Shown in pieces: positions 17,001-25,943 of a DNA stretch of 64,000 nt. Below the pieces are notes generated by a model, which searched no databases, had not been told where the DNA came from, and saw nothing but the letters and a program-made list of their open reading frames with translations. The first letter of the stretch is position 1, and every line of letters begins with the position of its first letter. The translations under genes and the position numbers were made by a program. This stretch comes from JAJCYL01 sp963664285 (lineage in GTDB: Bacteria; Bacteroidota; Bacteroidia; Cytophagales; Cyclobacteriaceae). Location: positions 1 through 64,000 of the forward strand of contig CAXXNX010000073.1 of NCBI GenBank assembly GCA_963664285.2. Direction: 5' to 3'.

Positions 17001-18110
17001 TGTAAGTTCAAGTAATAAGTGCAATTTTCCTTTGTAGCACTTGCTTTGCGTTTAGGTAATTAAATTTTCTAACAGGGCGTTCATTGATTTTGTTTTCAAC
17101 AACTTTGATTTGCTCCTCTGTAACAAATCTAATATCTGTTTTCTTAGGATAAAACCTTCTGATTACCCCAATCCTATTTTCAACTGTCCCTTTATCCTGA
17201 CTAGTATAGGGACGAGTGAAATAGGCATCCACATCAAGGGATTGAGCAATCAACTCATGTTTAGAAAATGCCATATCATTATCAAAAGTGAGTGTTTCCA
17301 GTTTGTGTTTATCCTGAGAGAGTTCCTCCACAATAGCTTCGGCCATTTGATCGGCATTTTTACTGTGCATCTTTCTGATTCTGGTAAAAAGACTTGCTCG
17401 GTCTGTCATCACCAACAAAGAGCCTTTGTGGTTTTTACCCATCATTAAATCGACTTCTATATCTCCCAATCGTTCCCTTTTGTTAATGATCTGGGGTCGC
17501 TGTTCAATTGATACCCTATTCGGGATAATACCTCTACGATCTTTTCTGTTTCCTCGTTTGCGCCTTCGTTTGCCATGTTTTAGATATGTGTATAGTTGTT
17601 TGTATTCTTGGTTCTCCTGGCGGTTGGTGTGCTTACATTCCCATATCCATTGGTAAATCCATTCATGGCTAAGTGGACATTCTCTCGTTTTCTTTCCCTG
17701 ATGGCTGATCAATTCAGGACTCCATCTATCTTCTTGGAGCCGGTTAACTATCCAGTCTTTCATGGGTTTGGTGAAAATCACTCTTTTTGGCTTTTCTTGA
17801 TGACGAAGATTGGTCCTCCTTTGTGCATTTGCTGTTCGATAGACACCAGCTCCCCTACCTCTTGAACCCACATTTCGCTTAAGCTCACGTGAGATCGTAG
17901 ACGGGTGAAAATGAACGATACAGGCAATCTCCTTTTGAGTAGCTCCTGTTTTCAATAATGCTTCAATTTGATACCTTTGATCAATACTGAGATGTGTGTA
18001 GTTTTTTGACATTTTGCAATCCAAAGATTGCACTGCTCAGGCTTTTGAAGGATGAAAAAGCCCTTAAAAGCTTTTTCATCCTTCAATTGCACTTATTAGT
18101 TGATCTCAGC
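17001..18110 (-). mobile_element. IS30-family element, copy 2
   Basis: 1110 bp flanked by the 3-bp duplication TAA (16998-17000, 18111-18113). It lies between guaA and the binding-protein gene in the same transcriptional orientation. Confidence 0.95.
17008..18012 (-). CDS. IS30 transposase (copy 2)
   Basis: Intact 334-residue transposase, identical in protein to copies 3, 4 and 6 (Val, Arg and His at the positions where copy 1 differs). The identity points to recent spread. Confidence 0.95.
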   Translation of the reverse strand: MSKNYTHLSIDQRYQIEALLKTGATQKEIACIVHFHPSTISRELKRNVGSRGRGAGVYRTANAQRRTNLRHQEKPKRVIFTKPMKDWIVNRLQEDRWSPELISHQGKKTRECPLSHEWIYQWIWECKHTNRQENQEYKQLYTYLKHGKRRRKRGNRKDRRGIIPNRVSIEQRPQIINKRERLGDIEVDLMMGKNHKGSLLVMTDRASLFTRIRKMHSKNADQMAEAIVEELSQDKHKLETLTFDNDMAFSKHELIAQSLDVDAYFTRPYTSQDKGTVENRIGVIRRFYPKKTDIRFVTEEQIKVVENKINERPVRKFNYLNAKQVLQRKIALIT

Positions 18111-18151
18111 TAATAACTAAGCTTAAAAAAGAAAATAATTGAGACCAACCA

Positions 18152-19681
18152 CTATTCCCACTCAATAGTTGATGGGGGTTTTGAGGAAATGTCGTAGACC
18201 ACGCGGTTAACCCCTTTAACCTGGTTAATGATCTCACTTGAAATATGCCCGAGGAATTCATATGGCAAATGACTGAAATCAGCCGTCATTCCATCGACAC
18301 TACCAACGGAACGAAGAACTACCACATTCTCGTAGGTCCTTTCATCACCCATAACTCCCACAGACTGGACAGGTAAAAGTACTGCAAGTGCTTGCCAAAC
18401 ATCGTCATAAAGGTTATGTTTTTTAAGACCATCAATAAAGATGTGATCTACTTCCTGGAGAACTCGCACTTTTTTGGCGGTAATTTCTCCGATAATTCTT
18501 ATTCCTAAACCAGGGCCGGGGAACGGATGTCTTCCAAGGATCTTTTCGTCAATTACCATTGATCTTCCTACTCTTCTCACTTCGTCCTTGAAAAGTGTAT
18601 TAAGTGGCTCGACCACATTCAGTTTCATATAGTCAGGAAGTCCGCCAACATTGTGATGAGATTTAATGGTTGCCGATGGGCCCTTAACTGATACGGACTC
18701 AATTACATCCGGGTAGATTGTTCCCTGTCCCAGCCACTTGACATCTTCAATTTTATGCGATTCCTGTTCAAAAACATCGATGAATGCTTTACCAATCGCC
18801 TTTCTTTTGGCTTCCGGCTCAGTTAACCCCTTCAAGGCATCATAGAATTGTTGCTTGGCGTCAACACCTTTTACATTGAGGCCCATTCCTTCGTAGGAGG
18901 CCAAAACATCATCGAACTCGTTCTTCCTCAAGAGGCCATTATCGACGAAAATACAATGGAGGTTTTTTCCTATCGCACGATGAATTAATGTTGCTGTCAC
19001 TGAAGAATCAACTCCGCCAGATAAGCCCATCACTACTTTATCATTCCCTAATTTTTGTTTGAGTTCACTTATGGTCGATTCCACGAAGATATCTGGCGTC
19101 CAGTCCTGGCAACAACCACAGATGTGAACTACAAAATTCCTTAGAATTTCCTGCCCCTGAGTTGAGTGTGTAACTTCGGGGTGAAATTGTATTCCCCAAA
19201 TATTTTGGTCTTTGTGTTTAAATGCTGCAGCTTTTACCGTTGGAGTACTGGCGATTAACTCCAGCTGATCAGGTAGACGGGCAATAGTATCGGCATGTGA
19301 CATCCAGACTTGCGAGTCGACTTCTATTTCCTTCAAAAGTTCATAATGAGTGTCAACTTTGCTGAGCTTAGCACGGCCATACTCCCGCATTTCCGATTTC
19401 ATAACTTCGCCACCAAGCTTGTGGGCAATTAATTGTGCACCGTAGCAGACACCGAGAACAGGACTACCGTGGTTAATCGTGTCCAGGTCAATATCAGGAG
19501 CATCGTCGTCTCTTACAGAACACGGACTGCCCGATAAAATTATTCCTTTTACGGATTCGTCTAGCTCCGGAGTGTGATTAAATGGGTGAATCTCACAATA
19601 GACATTAAGTTCTCTTACCCTTCTTGCAATGAGTTGCGTGTACTGCGAACCGAAATCCAGAATGAGGATTTTTTCTGTCAT
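18152..19681 (-). CDS. guaA: GMP synthase (glutamine-hydrolysing)
   Basis: About 509 residues; aminates XMP to GMP with glutamine and ATP. The glutaminase domain has the Cys nucleophile in GVCYGAQLIAHKLGG and the His-Glu pair in QFHPEVTHS. The ATP pyrophosphatase P-loop is GLSGGVDSSVTATLI, and the C-terminal dimerisation domain ends YDISSKPPSTIEWE. ATG 19681 is preferred to the frame start at 19687. Intact. Confidence 0.97.
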   Translation of the reverse strand: MTEKILILDFGSQYTQLIARRVRELNVYCEIHPFNHTPELDESVKGIILSGSPCSVRDDDAPDIDLDTINHGSPVLGVCYGAQLIAHKLGGEVMKSEMREYGRAKLSKVDTHYELLKEIEVDSQVWMSHADTIARLPDQLELIASTPTVKAAAFKHKDQNIWGIQFHPEVTHSTQGQEILRNFVVHICGCCQDWTPDIFVESTISELKQKLGNDKVVMGLSGGVDSSVTATLIHRAIGKNLHCIFVDNGLLRKNEFDDVLASYEGMGLNVKGVDAKQQFYDALKGLTEPEAKRKAIGKAFIDVFEQESHKIEDVKWLGQGTIYPDVIESVSVKGPSATIKSHHNVGGLPDYMKLNVVEPLNTLFKDEVRRVGRSMVIDEKILGRHPFPGPGLGIRIIGEITAKKVRVLQEVDHIFIDGLKKHNLYDDVWQALAVLLPVQSVGVMGDERTYENVVVLRSVGSVDGMTADFSHLPYEFLGHISSEIINQVKGVNRVVYDISSKPPSTIEWE

Positions 19682-19749
19682 ACGCAAAGGTAAAAATTAC
19701 CATTACAATCTCTTTACAATGAATATCGCTTATTATTTTTTCCTTAAAT

Positions 19750-20859
19750 TGTAAGTTCAAGTAATAAGTGCAATTTTCCTTTGTAGCACTTGCTTTGCGT
19801 TTAGGTAATTAAATTTTCTAACAGGGCGTTCATTGATTTTGTTTTCAACAACTTTGATTTGCTCCTCTGTAACAAATCTAATATCTGTTTTCTTAGGATA
19901 AAACCTTCTGATTACCCCAATCCTATTTTCAACTGTCCCTTTATCCTGACTAGTATAGGGACGAGTGAAATAGGCATCCACATCAAGGGATTGAGCAATC
20001 AACTCATGTTTAGAAAATGCCATATCATTATCAAAAGTGAGTGTTTCCAGTTTGTGTTTATCCTGAGAGAGTTCCTCCACAATAGCTTCGGCCATTTGAT
20101 CGGCATTTTTACTGTGCATCTTTCTGATTCTGGTAAAAAGACTTGCTCGGTCTGTCATCACCAACAAAGAGCCTTTGTGGTTTTTACCCATCATTAAATC
20201 GACTTCTATATCTCCCAATCGTTCCCTTTTGTTAATGATCTGGGGTCGCTGTTCAATTGATACCCTATTCGGGATAATACCTCTACGATCTTTTCTGTTT
20301 CCTCGTTTGCGCCTTCGTTTGCCATGTTTTAGATATGTGTATAGTTGTTTGTATTCTTGGTTCTCCTGGCGGTTGGTGTGCTTACATTCCCATATCCATT
20401 GGTAAATCCATTCATGGCTAAGTGGACATTCTCTCGTTTTCTTTCCCTGATGGCTGATCAATTCAGGACTCCATCTATCTTCTTGGAGCCGGTTAACTAT
20501 CCAGTCTTTCATGGGTTTGGTGAAAATCACTCTTTTTGGCTTTTCTTGATGACGAAGATTGGTCCTCCTTTGTGCATTTGCTGTTCGATAGACACCAGCT
20601 CCCCTACCTCTTGAACCCACATTTCGCTTAAGCTCACGTGAGATCGTAGACGGGTGAAAATGAACGATACAGGCAATCTCCTTTTGAGTAGCTCCTGTTT
20701 TCAATAATGCTTCAATTTGATACCTTTGATCAATACTGAGATGTGTGTAGTTTTTTGACATTTTGCAATCCAAAGATTGCACTGCTCAGGCTTTTGAAGG
20801 ATGAAAAAGCCCTTAAAAGCTTTTTCATCCTTCAATTGCACTTATTAGTTGATCTCAGC
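19750..20859 (-). mobile_element. IS30-family element, copy 3
   Basis: 1110 bp flanked by AAT (19747-19749, 20860-20862). It landed five codons before the end of the outer-membrane protein gene. Confidence 0.95.
19757..20761 (-). CDS. IS30 transposase (copy 3)
   Basis: Intact 334-residue transposase identical to copy 2. Confidence 0.95.
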   Translation of the reverse strand: MSKNYTHLSIDQRYQIEALLKTGATQKEIACIVHFHPSTISRELKRNVGSRGRGAGVYRTANAQRRTNLRHQEKPKRVIFTKPMKDWIVNRLQEDRWSPELISHQGKKTRECPLSHEWIYQWIWECKHTNRQENQEYKQLYTYLKHGKRRRKRGNRKDRRGIIPNRVSIEQRPQIINKRERLGDIEVDLMMGKNHKGSLLVMTDRASLFTRIRKMHSKNADQMAEAIVEELSQDKHKLETLTFDNDMAFSKHELIAQSLDVDAYFTRPYTSQDKGTVENRIGVIRRFYPKKTDIRFVTEEQIKVVENKINERPVRKFNYLNAKQVLQRKIALIT

Positions 20860-21721
20860 AATCCAGAAGATAGCCAATCGAAATATTTAAAAAGGAGGTA
20901 TTGCTTAGCGGTGATGCTTCATTATCCAGAGTACGGGGTAAATTATAATTGTATCCTATTTCAAAATCGAAATTTCCATAGGTGAGGTTCAGTGGCAACC
21001 TGAATTGCGTATTTATAAGCCCATATTTTTCAACCGATGTCTCGGTCTCTATGATATTATCAATGAAACCTCGTCTGATAGACTGGCTGGCGGTTGAGAG
21101 CACAGACTCATTTCCAAATAATAAAGAAATTCCGGGTTCAAATCTCAATTTCTTTTGATATCCTTTGTTCCACAATTTGATATAACCGGTTAGTCTCCAC
21201 GAAGCTTGTGTGCTGGGTTCGCTACCCAGTAGGAAAGAGAAATTAAAACTCGATCTCAGATATTTAAGTCGATAGGACGTACCCAGGGTTAGGCTGCTGT
21301 TAAATGAACTTTCTTCCAAACTGTCAATCTGCGCAAAGAAATATTTGTCGAATGAAGCTCTCAGTCTTAGTTTATTGAAGCTTTTACCATAGCCTAGCGA
21401 GGCGATGGTTGTGTTTAGCTTTGGTTCAAATTCACTGTAAAATATCCCGGCCAATCCCGCAGTAATGCCACTGAAATGAATGTAAGAAATCTGGCTTGTC
21501 ATATTGAATTGATCAATTCCAATGTCTCTGCCGGCAAAATAGGTTTGATTGCGATAGTTCACCGAAGTATAGAGAAATTGGCACTTTTTCGCTCGCTCAA
21601 AAAGCGAGAGCAGTTCTTCATCTTCGAAAAGAAGATCATTCAGAACCGAATCAATATTTTGGGCCGGTAGTGCAGCCGAAAACTTCAATAGAATGAATAA
21701 AAGGGCAAGTATCTTCTTCAA
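20855..21721 (-). CDS. Outer-membrane beta-barrel-like protein, C-terminus altered by IS30
   Basis: About 288 residues from a TTG start that opens a signal peptide (LKKILALLFILLKFSAALPAQ). The mature part is rich in alternating aromatic/polar strands typical of a beta-barrel. The stop codon now comes from the IS30 end, giving GYLLDC. Without the IS the frame would read GYLLDLRKK and stop, three residues longer. No named family recognised. Confidence 0.7.
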   Translation of the reverse strand: MKKILALLFILLKFSAALPAQNIDSVLNDLLFEDEELLSLFERAKKCQFLYTSVNYRNQTYFAGRDIGIDQFNMTSQISYIHFSGITAGLAGIFYSEFEPKLNTTIASLGYGKSFNKLRLRASFDKYFFAQIDSLEESSFNSSLTLGTSYRLKYLRSSFNFSFLLGSEPSTQASWRLTGYIKLWNKGYQKKLRFEPGISLLFGNESVLSTASQSIRRGFIDNIIETETSVEKYGLINTQFRLPLNLTYGNFDFEIGYNYNLPRTLDNEASPLSNTSFLNISIGYLLDC

Positions 21722-21775
21722 GGTTTCTTCTTTTAGAGGTAGTTGTGCAAAGGGCTGCTTTTGACCACAGCCCAT

Positions 21776-22153
21776 CTAATAATTAATTTCTGCGACCGCG
21801 TCTCTGCGACCTCTATCTCTTTGGGGTCTCTGCTCATGTCGCTGTTCCCGCAGGGGCACTTCGTTGCTCATCAGTCAAGGTCTCTCTGAAAGCTTCACGT
21901 TGTTCCCTGATGACTTCTCGGTTACCGTCCAGGAGCTCCCACGTTGCTCATCAGACAAAGTCGCTCTTAGTGCTTCCCTTTGTTCCCTTCTGTTTAATTC
22001 GGTGTTTTCAAGGACAGCCAATTGTTCTTCAGACAGAGTCGCTTTGAAAGCTTCCCGTAATTCCTGACTGTTTGCCTTGTTTTGATCGAGGATCGCCAAT
22101 TGCTCCTCCGTTAAAATATCCCCGAACTTTTCTGTCAGATCTTGCTCCGGCAT
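21776..22153 (-). pseudogene. Repeat protein with EEQ-x-REAF units, frameshifted
   Basis: Units of about 26 residues recur: LTEEQLAILDQN..QELREAFKAT, LSEEQLAVLENT..EQREALRAT, then LSDEQRELLDGN..EQREAFRET in a shifted frame. An extra G near 21945 and an extra C near 21855 each shift the frame; corrected, the protein ends in a basic tail. The pattern recalls Spy/CpxP-like periplasmic helical proteins. The region just before it, ending AQDVD, looks like a signal-peptide cleavage site, but the signal itself is broken. Confidence 0.6.
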
Positions 22154-22237
22154 ATCAACATCCTGAGCAATAGTTTTTCATCATCGACGCACCTAGCCAC
22201 TTTCCTTAATAAAAATTTTTCATTTTCCTATTTATCT

Positions 22238-23347
22238 GCTGAGATCAACTAATAAGTGCAATTGAAGGATGAAAAAGCTTTTAAGGGCTTTTTCATCCTT
22301 CAAAAGCCTGAGCAGTGCAATCTTTGGATTGCAAAATGTCAAAAAACTACACACATCTCAGTATTGATCAAAGGTATCAAATTGAAGCATTATTGAAAAC
22401 AGGAGCTACTCAAAAGGAGATTGCCTGTATCGTTCATTTTCACCCGTCTACGATCTCACGTGAGCTTAAGCGAAATGTGGGTTCAAGAGGTAGGGGAGCT
22501 GGTGTCTATCGAACAGCAAATGCACAAAGGAGGACCAATCTTCGTCATCAAGAAAAGCCAAAAAGAGTGATTTTCACCAAACCCATGAAAGACTGGATAG
22601 TTAACCGGCTCCAAGAAGATAGATGGAGTCCTGAATTGATCAGCCATCAGGGAAAGAAAACGAGAGAATGTCCACTTAGCCATGAATGGATTTACCAATG
22701 GATATGGGAATGTAAGCACACCAACCGCCAGGAGAACCAAGAATACAAACAACTATACACATATCTAAAACATGGCAAACGAAGGCGCAAACGAGGAAAC
22801 AGAAAAGATCGTAGAGGTATTATCCCGAATAGGGTATCAATTGAACAGCGACCCCAGATCATTAACAAAAGGGAACGATTGGGAGATATAGAAGTCGATT
22901 TAATGATGGGTAAAAACCACAAAGGCTCTTTGTTGGTGATGACAGACCGAGCAAGTCTTTTTACCAGAATCAGAAAGATGCACAGTAAAAATGCCGATCA
23001 AATGGCCGAAGCTATTGTGGAGGAACTCTCTCAGGATAAACACAAACTGGAAACACTCACTTTTGATAATGATATGGCATTTTCTAAACATGAGTTGATT
23101 GCTCAATCCCTTGATGTGGATGCCTATTTCACTCGTCCCTATACTAGTCAGGATAAAGGGACAGTTGAAAATAGGATTGGGGTAATCAGAAGGTTTTATC
23201 CTAAGAAAACAGATATTAGATTTGTTACAGAGGAGCAAATCAAAGTTGTTGAAAACAAAATCAATGAACGCCCTGTTAGAAAATTTAATTACCTAAACGC
23301 AAAGCAAGTGCTACAAAGGAAAATTGCACTTATTACTTGAACTTACA
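22238..23347 (+). mobile_element. IS30-family element, copy 4
   Basis: 1110 bp flanked by TCT (22235-22237, 23348-23350). It sits in the end of a MITE-like repeat at the same base as copy 6. Confidence 0.95.
22336..23340 (+). CDS. IS30 transposase (copy 4)
   Basis: Intact 334-residue transposase identical to copies 2, 3 and 6. Confidence 0.95.
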   Translation: MSKNYTHLSIDQRYQIEALLKTGATQKEIACIVHFHPSTISRELKRNVGSRGRGAGVYRTANAQRRTNLRHQEKPKRVIFTKPMKDWIVNRLQEDRWSPELISHQGKKTRECPLSHEWIYQWIWECKHTNRQENQEYKQLYTYLKHGKRRRKRGNRKDRRGIIPNRVSIEQRPQIINKRERLGDIEVDLMMGKNHKGSLLVMTDRASLFTRIRKMHSKNADQMAEAIVEELSQDKHKLETLTFDNDMAFSKHELIAQSLDVDAYFTRPYTSQDKGTVENRIGVIRRFYPKKTDIRFVTEEQIKVVENKINERPVRKFNYLNAKQVLQRKIALIT

Positions 23348-23505
23348 TCTCTAAGAAAACAGCCCTTTTTTATAAAATGAATTATTTGGATGAGATTTTC
23401 ATTTTCTTTCTATGAGTTAATACCTGAGTATCAATCGATTAGAAAAAATGGAAAGATCGACCATAAGAATAATTTTTAATTTAGGTGTGTTTTCTTAGAG
23501 ACACT
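23348..23505. repeat. MITE-like repeat, copy 1
   Basis: Begins TCTCTAAGAAAACA and ends TGTTTTCTTAGAGACACT, forming terminal inverted repeats. The interior closely matches 61860-62016. It has no ORF. The outermost bases of the left end are missing or lie beyond IS30 copy 4. Confidence 0.75.
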
Positions 23506-23623
23506 ATTTATTTAAATTTTGACTTTAGATTGTCTACAATGCAAAAGGTTTAATCAGTCATCAAAAAATATGAAGTAGGCCACAAATGTTTTAGCCCAAT
23601 GGATATGGTGTTATTAAATTTGG

Positions 23624-24535
23624 ATGATGAAGAAATATATTGCAGCGGTAGTGCAAGCCGCCCCGGTACTATTTGATCTTGAAGAGACACTTAAAAAAAC
23701 AGCACGTCTGGTAGAGGCTGCTGCTGATAAAGGATCATCATTAACACTTTTTCCCGAGGCATACATCCCCTGTTATCCCCGAGGACTTTCATTCGGCACG
23801 GTAGTAGGAAGCTGAACTGAAAGCGGCAGGCAACTCTGGAGAATGTATTGGGAGAACGCCATTGAGGTGCCGGGAAAGGCGTGCGATGATCTCGGCAAAA
23901 TGGCAAAAATGGCAAAGTGCCACCTATCTATTGGTGTAATGGAAAAAGATGGAGGGTCGAAAGGTTCGCTTTACTGTACGCTACTCTATTTCGGTCCGAA
24001 TGGTAAATTATTGGGGAAACATCAGAAATTAAAGCCTACTGCAGCAGAACGAATCATCTGGGGTGAGGGTGATGGTTCGACCCTGGCGGCAGTAGATACT
24101 CAGCTCGGGAAATTGGGCGGTTTGATATGCTGGGAAAATTATATGCCCCTGGCTCGCATGGCTATGTATGAACAAGGGGTCGAAGTATACCTTGCTCCGA
24201 CAGCAGATCAACGCGATTCCTGGCAGGCCACTTTGAGACACATTGCCTGTGAAGGTAGATGTTATGTGTTGGGCGCCAACCAATATGTAACAAAGAAAAT
24301 GTATCCGGCAGCGGTTCGTGAGATGGAATCATTAGATAGTCAACCTGATGTGATGTGTATAGGAGGGAGTGTTATAGTTGATCCATTAGGTAATGCCGTC
24401 GCGGGTCCGCTTTTTGGAAGTGAGGGTATTTTAACTGCAGAAATTGACCTGGACAAGGTTGTTGAGAGTAAATTGGATTTCGACGTGTGCGGACATTATG
24501 CTCGCAAGGATGTATTCGAATTTAGAGTAAAATAG
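23624..24535 (+). pseudogene. Nitrilase/cyanide-hydratase-family protein with one nonsense codon
   Basis: 303 codons plus stop, in one frame apart from TGA 23813-23815. The triad is present: Glu in TLFPEAYIP, Lys in GKHQKLKPTAAE, Cys in GGLICWENYM. The family reads VVGSRT at the broken point, so CGA has become TGA by one C-to-T change. Nitrilases hydrolyse nitriles to acids and ammonia. Everything downstream is intact, so the lesion is recent, or the stop is read through at low level. Confidence 0.85.
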
Positions 24536-24541
24536 CTCCAA

Positions 24542-25162
24542 TTATTTCCAATCCATAAGGTCCAGAATTTCTTCGCAGAAAACATATTCCCTTTTTTGGT
24601 TGGAGCACACAATCAATAGTTTTTTCCTGCCAAATCGATTGACTAATTCCAAATACCAATTGACTCCGCTCTCGTCTAAATTAGTGGTCGGCTCATCCAA
24701 TATTATTAACTCTGATGCAGTAGTAAGTGAAAGCCCTATCTTGAGGCGCTGTTTCATCCCCGAAGAGAAATTTCTGATTTCCTTGTCAACCGATTTTTCT
24801 AAGTTGAACAGCTTGGTGATTTCGGATTGCGAAATGCCTTCAATAGGTTTCTTCAGTTTGAAATGAAAATTCAATAATTCATTAAGCGTGAACTCTTCAA
24901 TCAGCTCTACATAAGGAGCGGCATAAGTGAGCAATTTATAGATATCCTCTTGGGCTAAATCAGTACCATTAAAATTATAATTGATGCTACCAGAAGTTGG
25001 AGTAGAATAGCCTGAAACTATTTGTGCTAATGTCGATTTTCCACTTCCATTTGGCCCTGTTATGGCGTAAGCCTTACCGGATTGAAAGGAATAACAGCAG
25101 TCGCGAATTATCCACTCTCGAATAAAACGCTTACTAATGCGATCCAATGTTATTAGCAACAT
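24542..25162 (-). CDS. ABC transporter ATP-binding protein
   Basis: 206 residues. Walker A ITGPNGSGKSTLAQ, signature FSSGMKQRLKIGLSL and Walker B ELIILDEPTTNLDE are all present, with Q-loop region TYAAPYVELIEEFT. Small single-domain ATPase without a permease next to it. It starts one base after the lpxA stop region and probably belongs to the lpx transcript. Transport substrate unknown. Confidence 0.85.
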   Translation of the reverse strand: MLLITLDRISKRFIREWIIRDCCYSFQSGKAYAITGPNGSGKSTLAQIVSGYSTPTSGSINYNFNGTDLAQEDIYKLLTYAAPYVELIEEFTLNELLNFHFKLKKPIEGISQSEITKLFNLEKSVDKEIRNFSSGMKQRLKIGLSLTTASELIILDEPTTNLDESGVNWYLELVNRFGRKKLLIVCSNQKREYVFCEEILDLMDWK

Positions 25163-25163
25163 A

Positions 25164-25943
25164 TCAGGATTGATACCCTTTCATGATTCCTCTGTCTGAA
25201 TTCCGGATAAAGTTCATGATCTCATCTTTTTCACTGGAAGGAGGAAGTTCCATATTGATCATATCGAGAGCTTTCGCGTTATTCCAGCCTCGAAGATACA
25301 GGTACCTGTAGATCTCTTGCAGTTCATGGATTTTGGCATCAACGAATCCTCTTCTCCTGAGTCCAATGGAGTTGATTCCACAGTAGGAGAGTGGATCTCT
25401 GCCGGCTAATGTATACGGTGGTACGTCTTTTCTCACCAGTGAACCCCCGGAAACCATGGCATGAGATCCGACCTTAGCAAATTGATGCACCGCTGATAGT
25501 CCACCAATTATGGCATGGTCACCAATATTCACATGCCCAGCGACCTGTACTGAATTGGCCAGAATGCAGGAGGCTCCGATTAAACAATCATGAGCAACAT
25601 GAACATAGGCCATGAGTAGGCAATCCTTTCCAATTACGGTTTGGTTGCGGTCAGCCGTTCCACGACTAATCGTGACAAATTCCCTGATAACAGTATTATC
25701 TCCAATAATTGTGAGTGTGTCCTCACCTTTGAATTTTAAATCCTGAGGAACTCCGCTAATCACTGATCCGGGATGGACTGAAACCTTCTTGCCAATTCTA
25801 GCACCGTTGTTGATTACCACATTTGGACCAATCCAACTCTCTTCACCAACCTCAACATCTCGATGAATAACCACGAATGGTTCGACAGTAACGCTGCTAT
25901 CTATTTTTGCCCCTGGATGGATATATGCCTGGGGTTGATTCAT
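25164..25943 (-). CDS. lpxA: UDP-N-acetylglucosamine acyltransferase
   Basis: 259 residues of left-handed beta-helix hexapeptide repeats (VTVEPFVVIHRDVEVGEESWIG). The catalytic His is in MAYVHVAHDCLIG, and HVNIGDHAIIGGLSAVHQF is typical. LpxA adds the first acyl chain in lipid A synthesis. Its start overlaps the lpxC/fabZ stop by four bases, indicating an operon. Confidence 0.95.
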   Translation of the reverse strand: MNQPQAYIHPGAKIDSSVTVEPFVVIHRDVEVGEESWIGPNVVINNGARIGKKVSVHPGSVISGVPQDLKFKGEDTLTIIGDNTVIREFVTISRGTADRNQTVIGKDCLLMAYVHVAHDCLIGASCILANSVQVAGHVNIGDHAIIGGLSAVHQFAKVGSHAMVSGGSLVRKDVPPYTLAGRDPLSYCGINSIGLRRRGFVDAKIHELQEIYRYLYLRGWNNAKALDMINMELPPSSEKDEIMNFIRNSDRGIMKGYQS

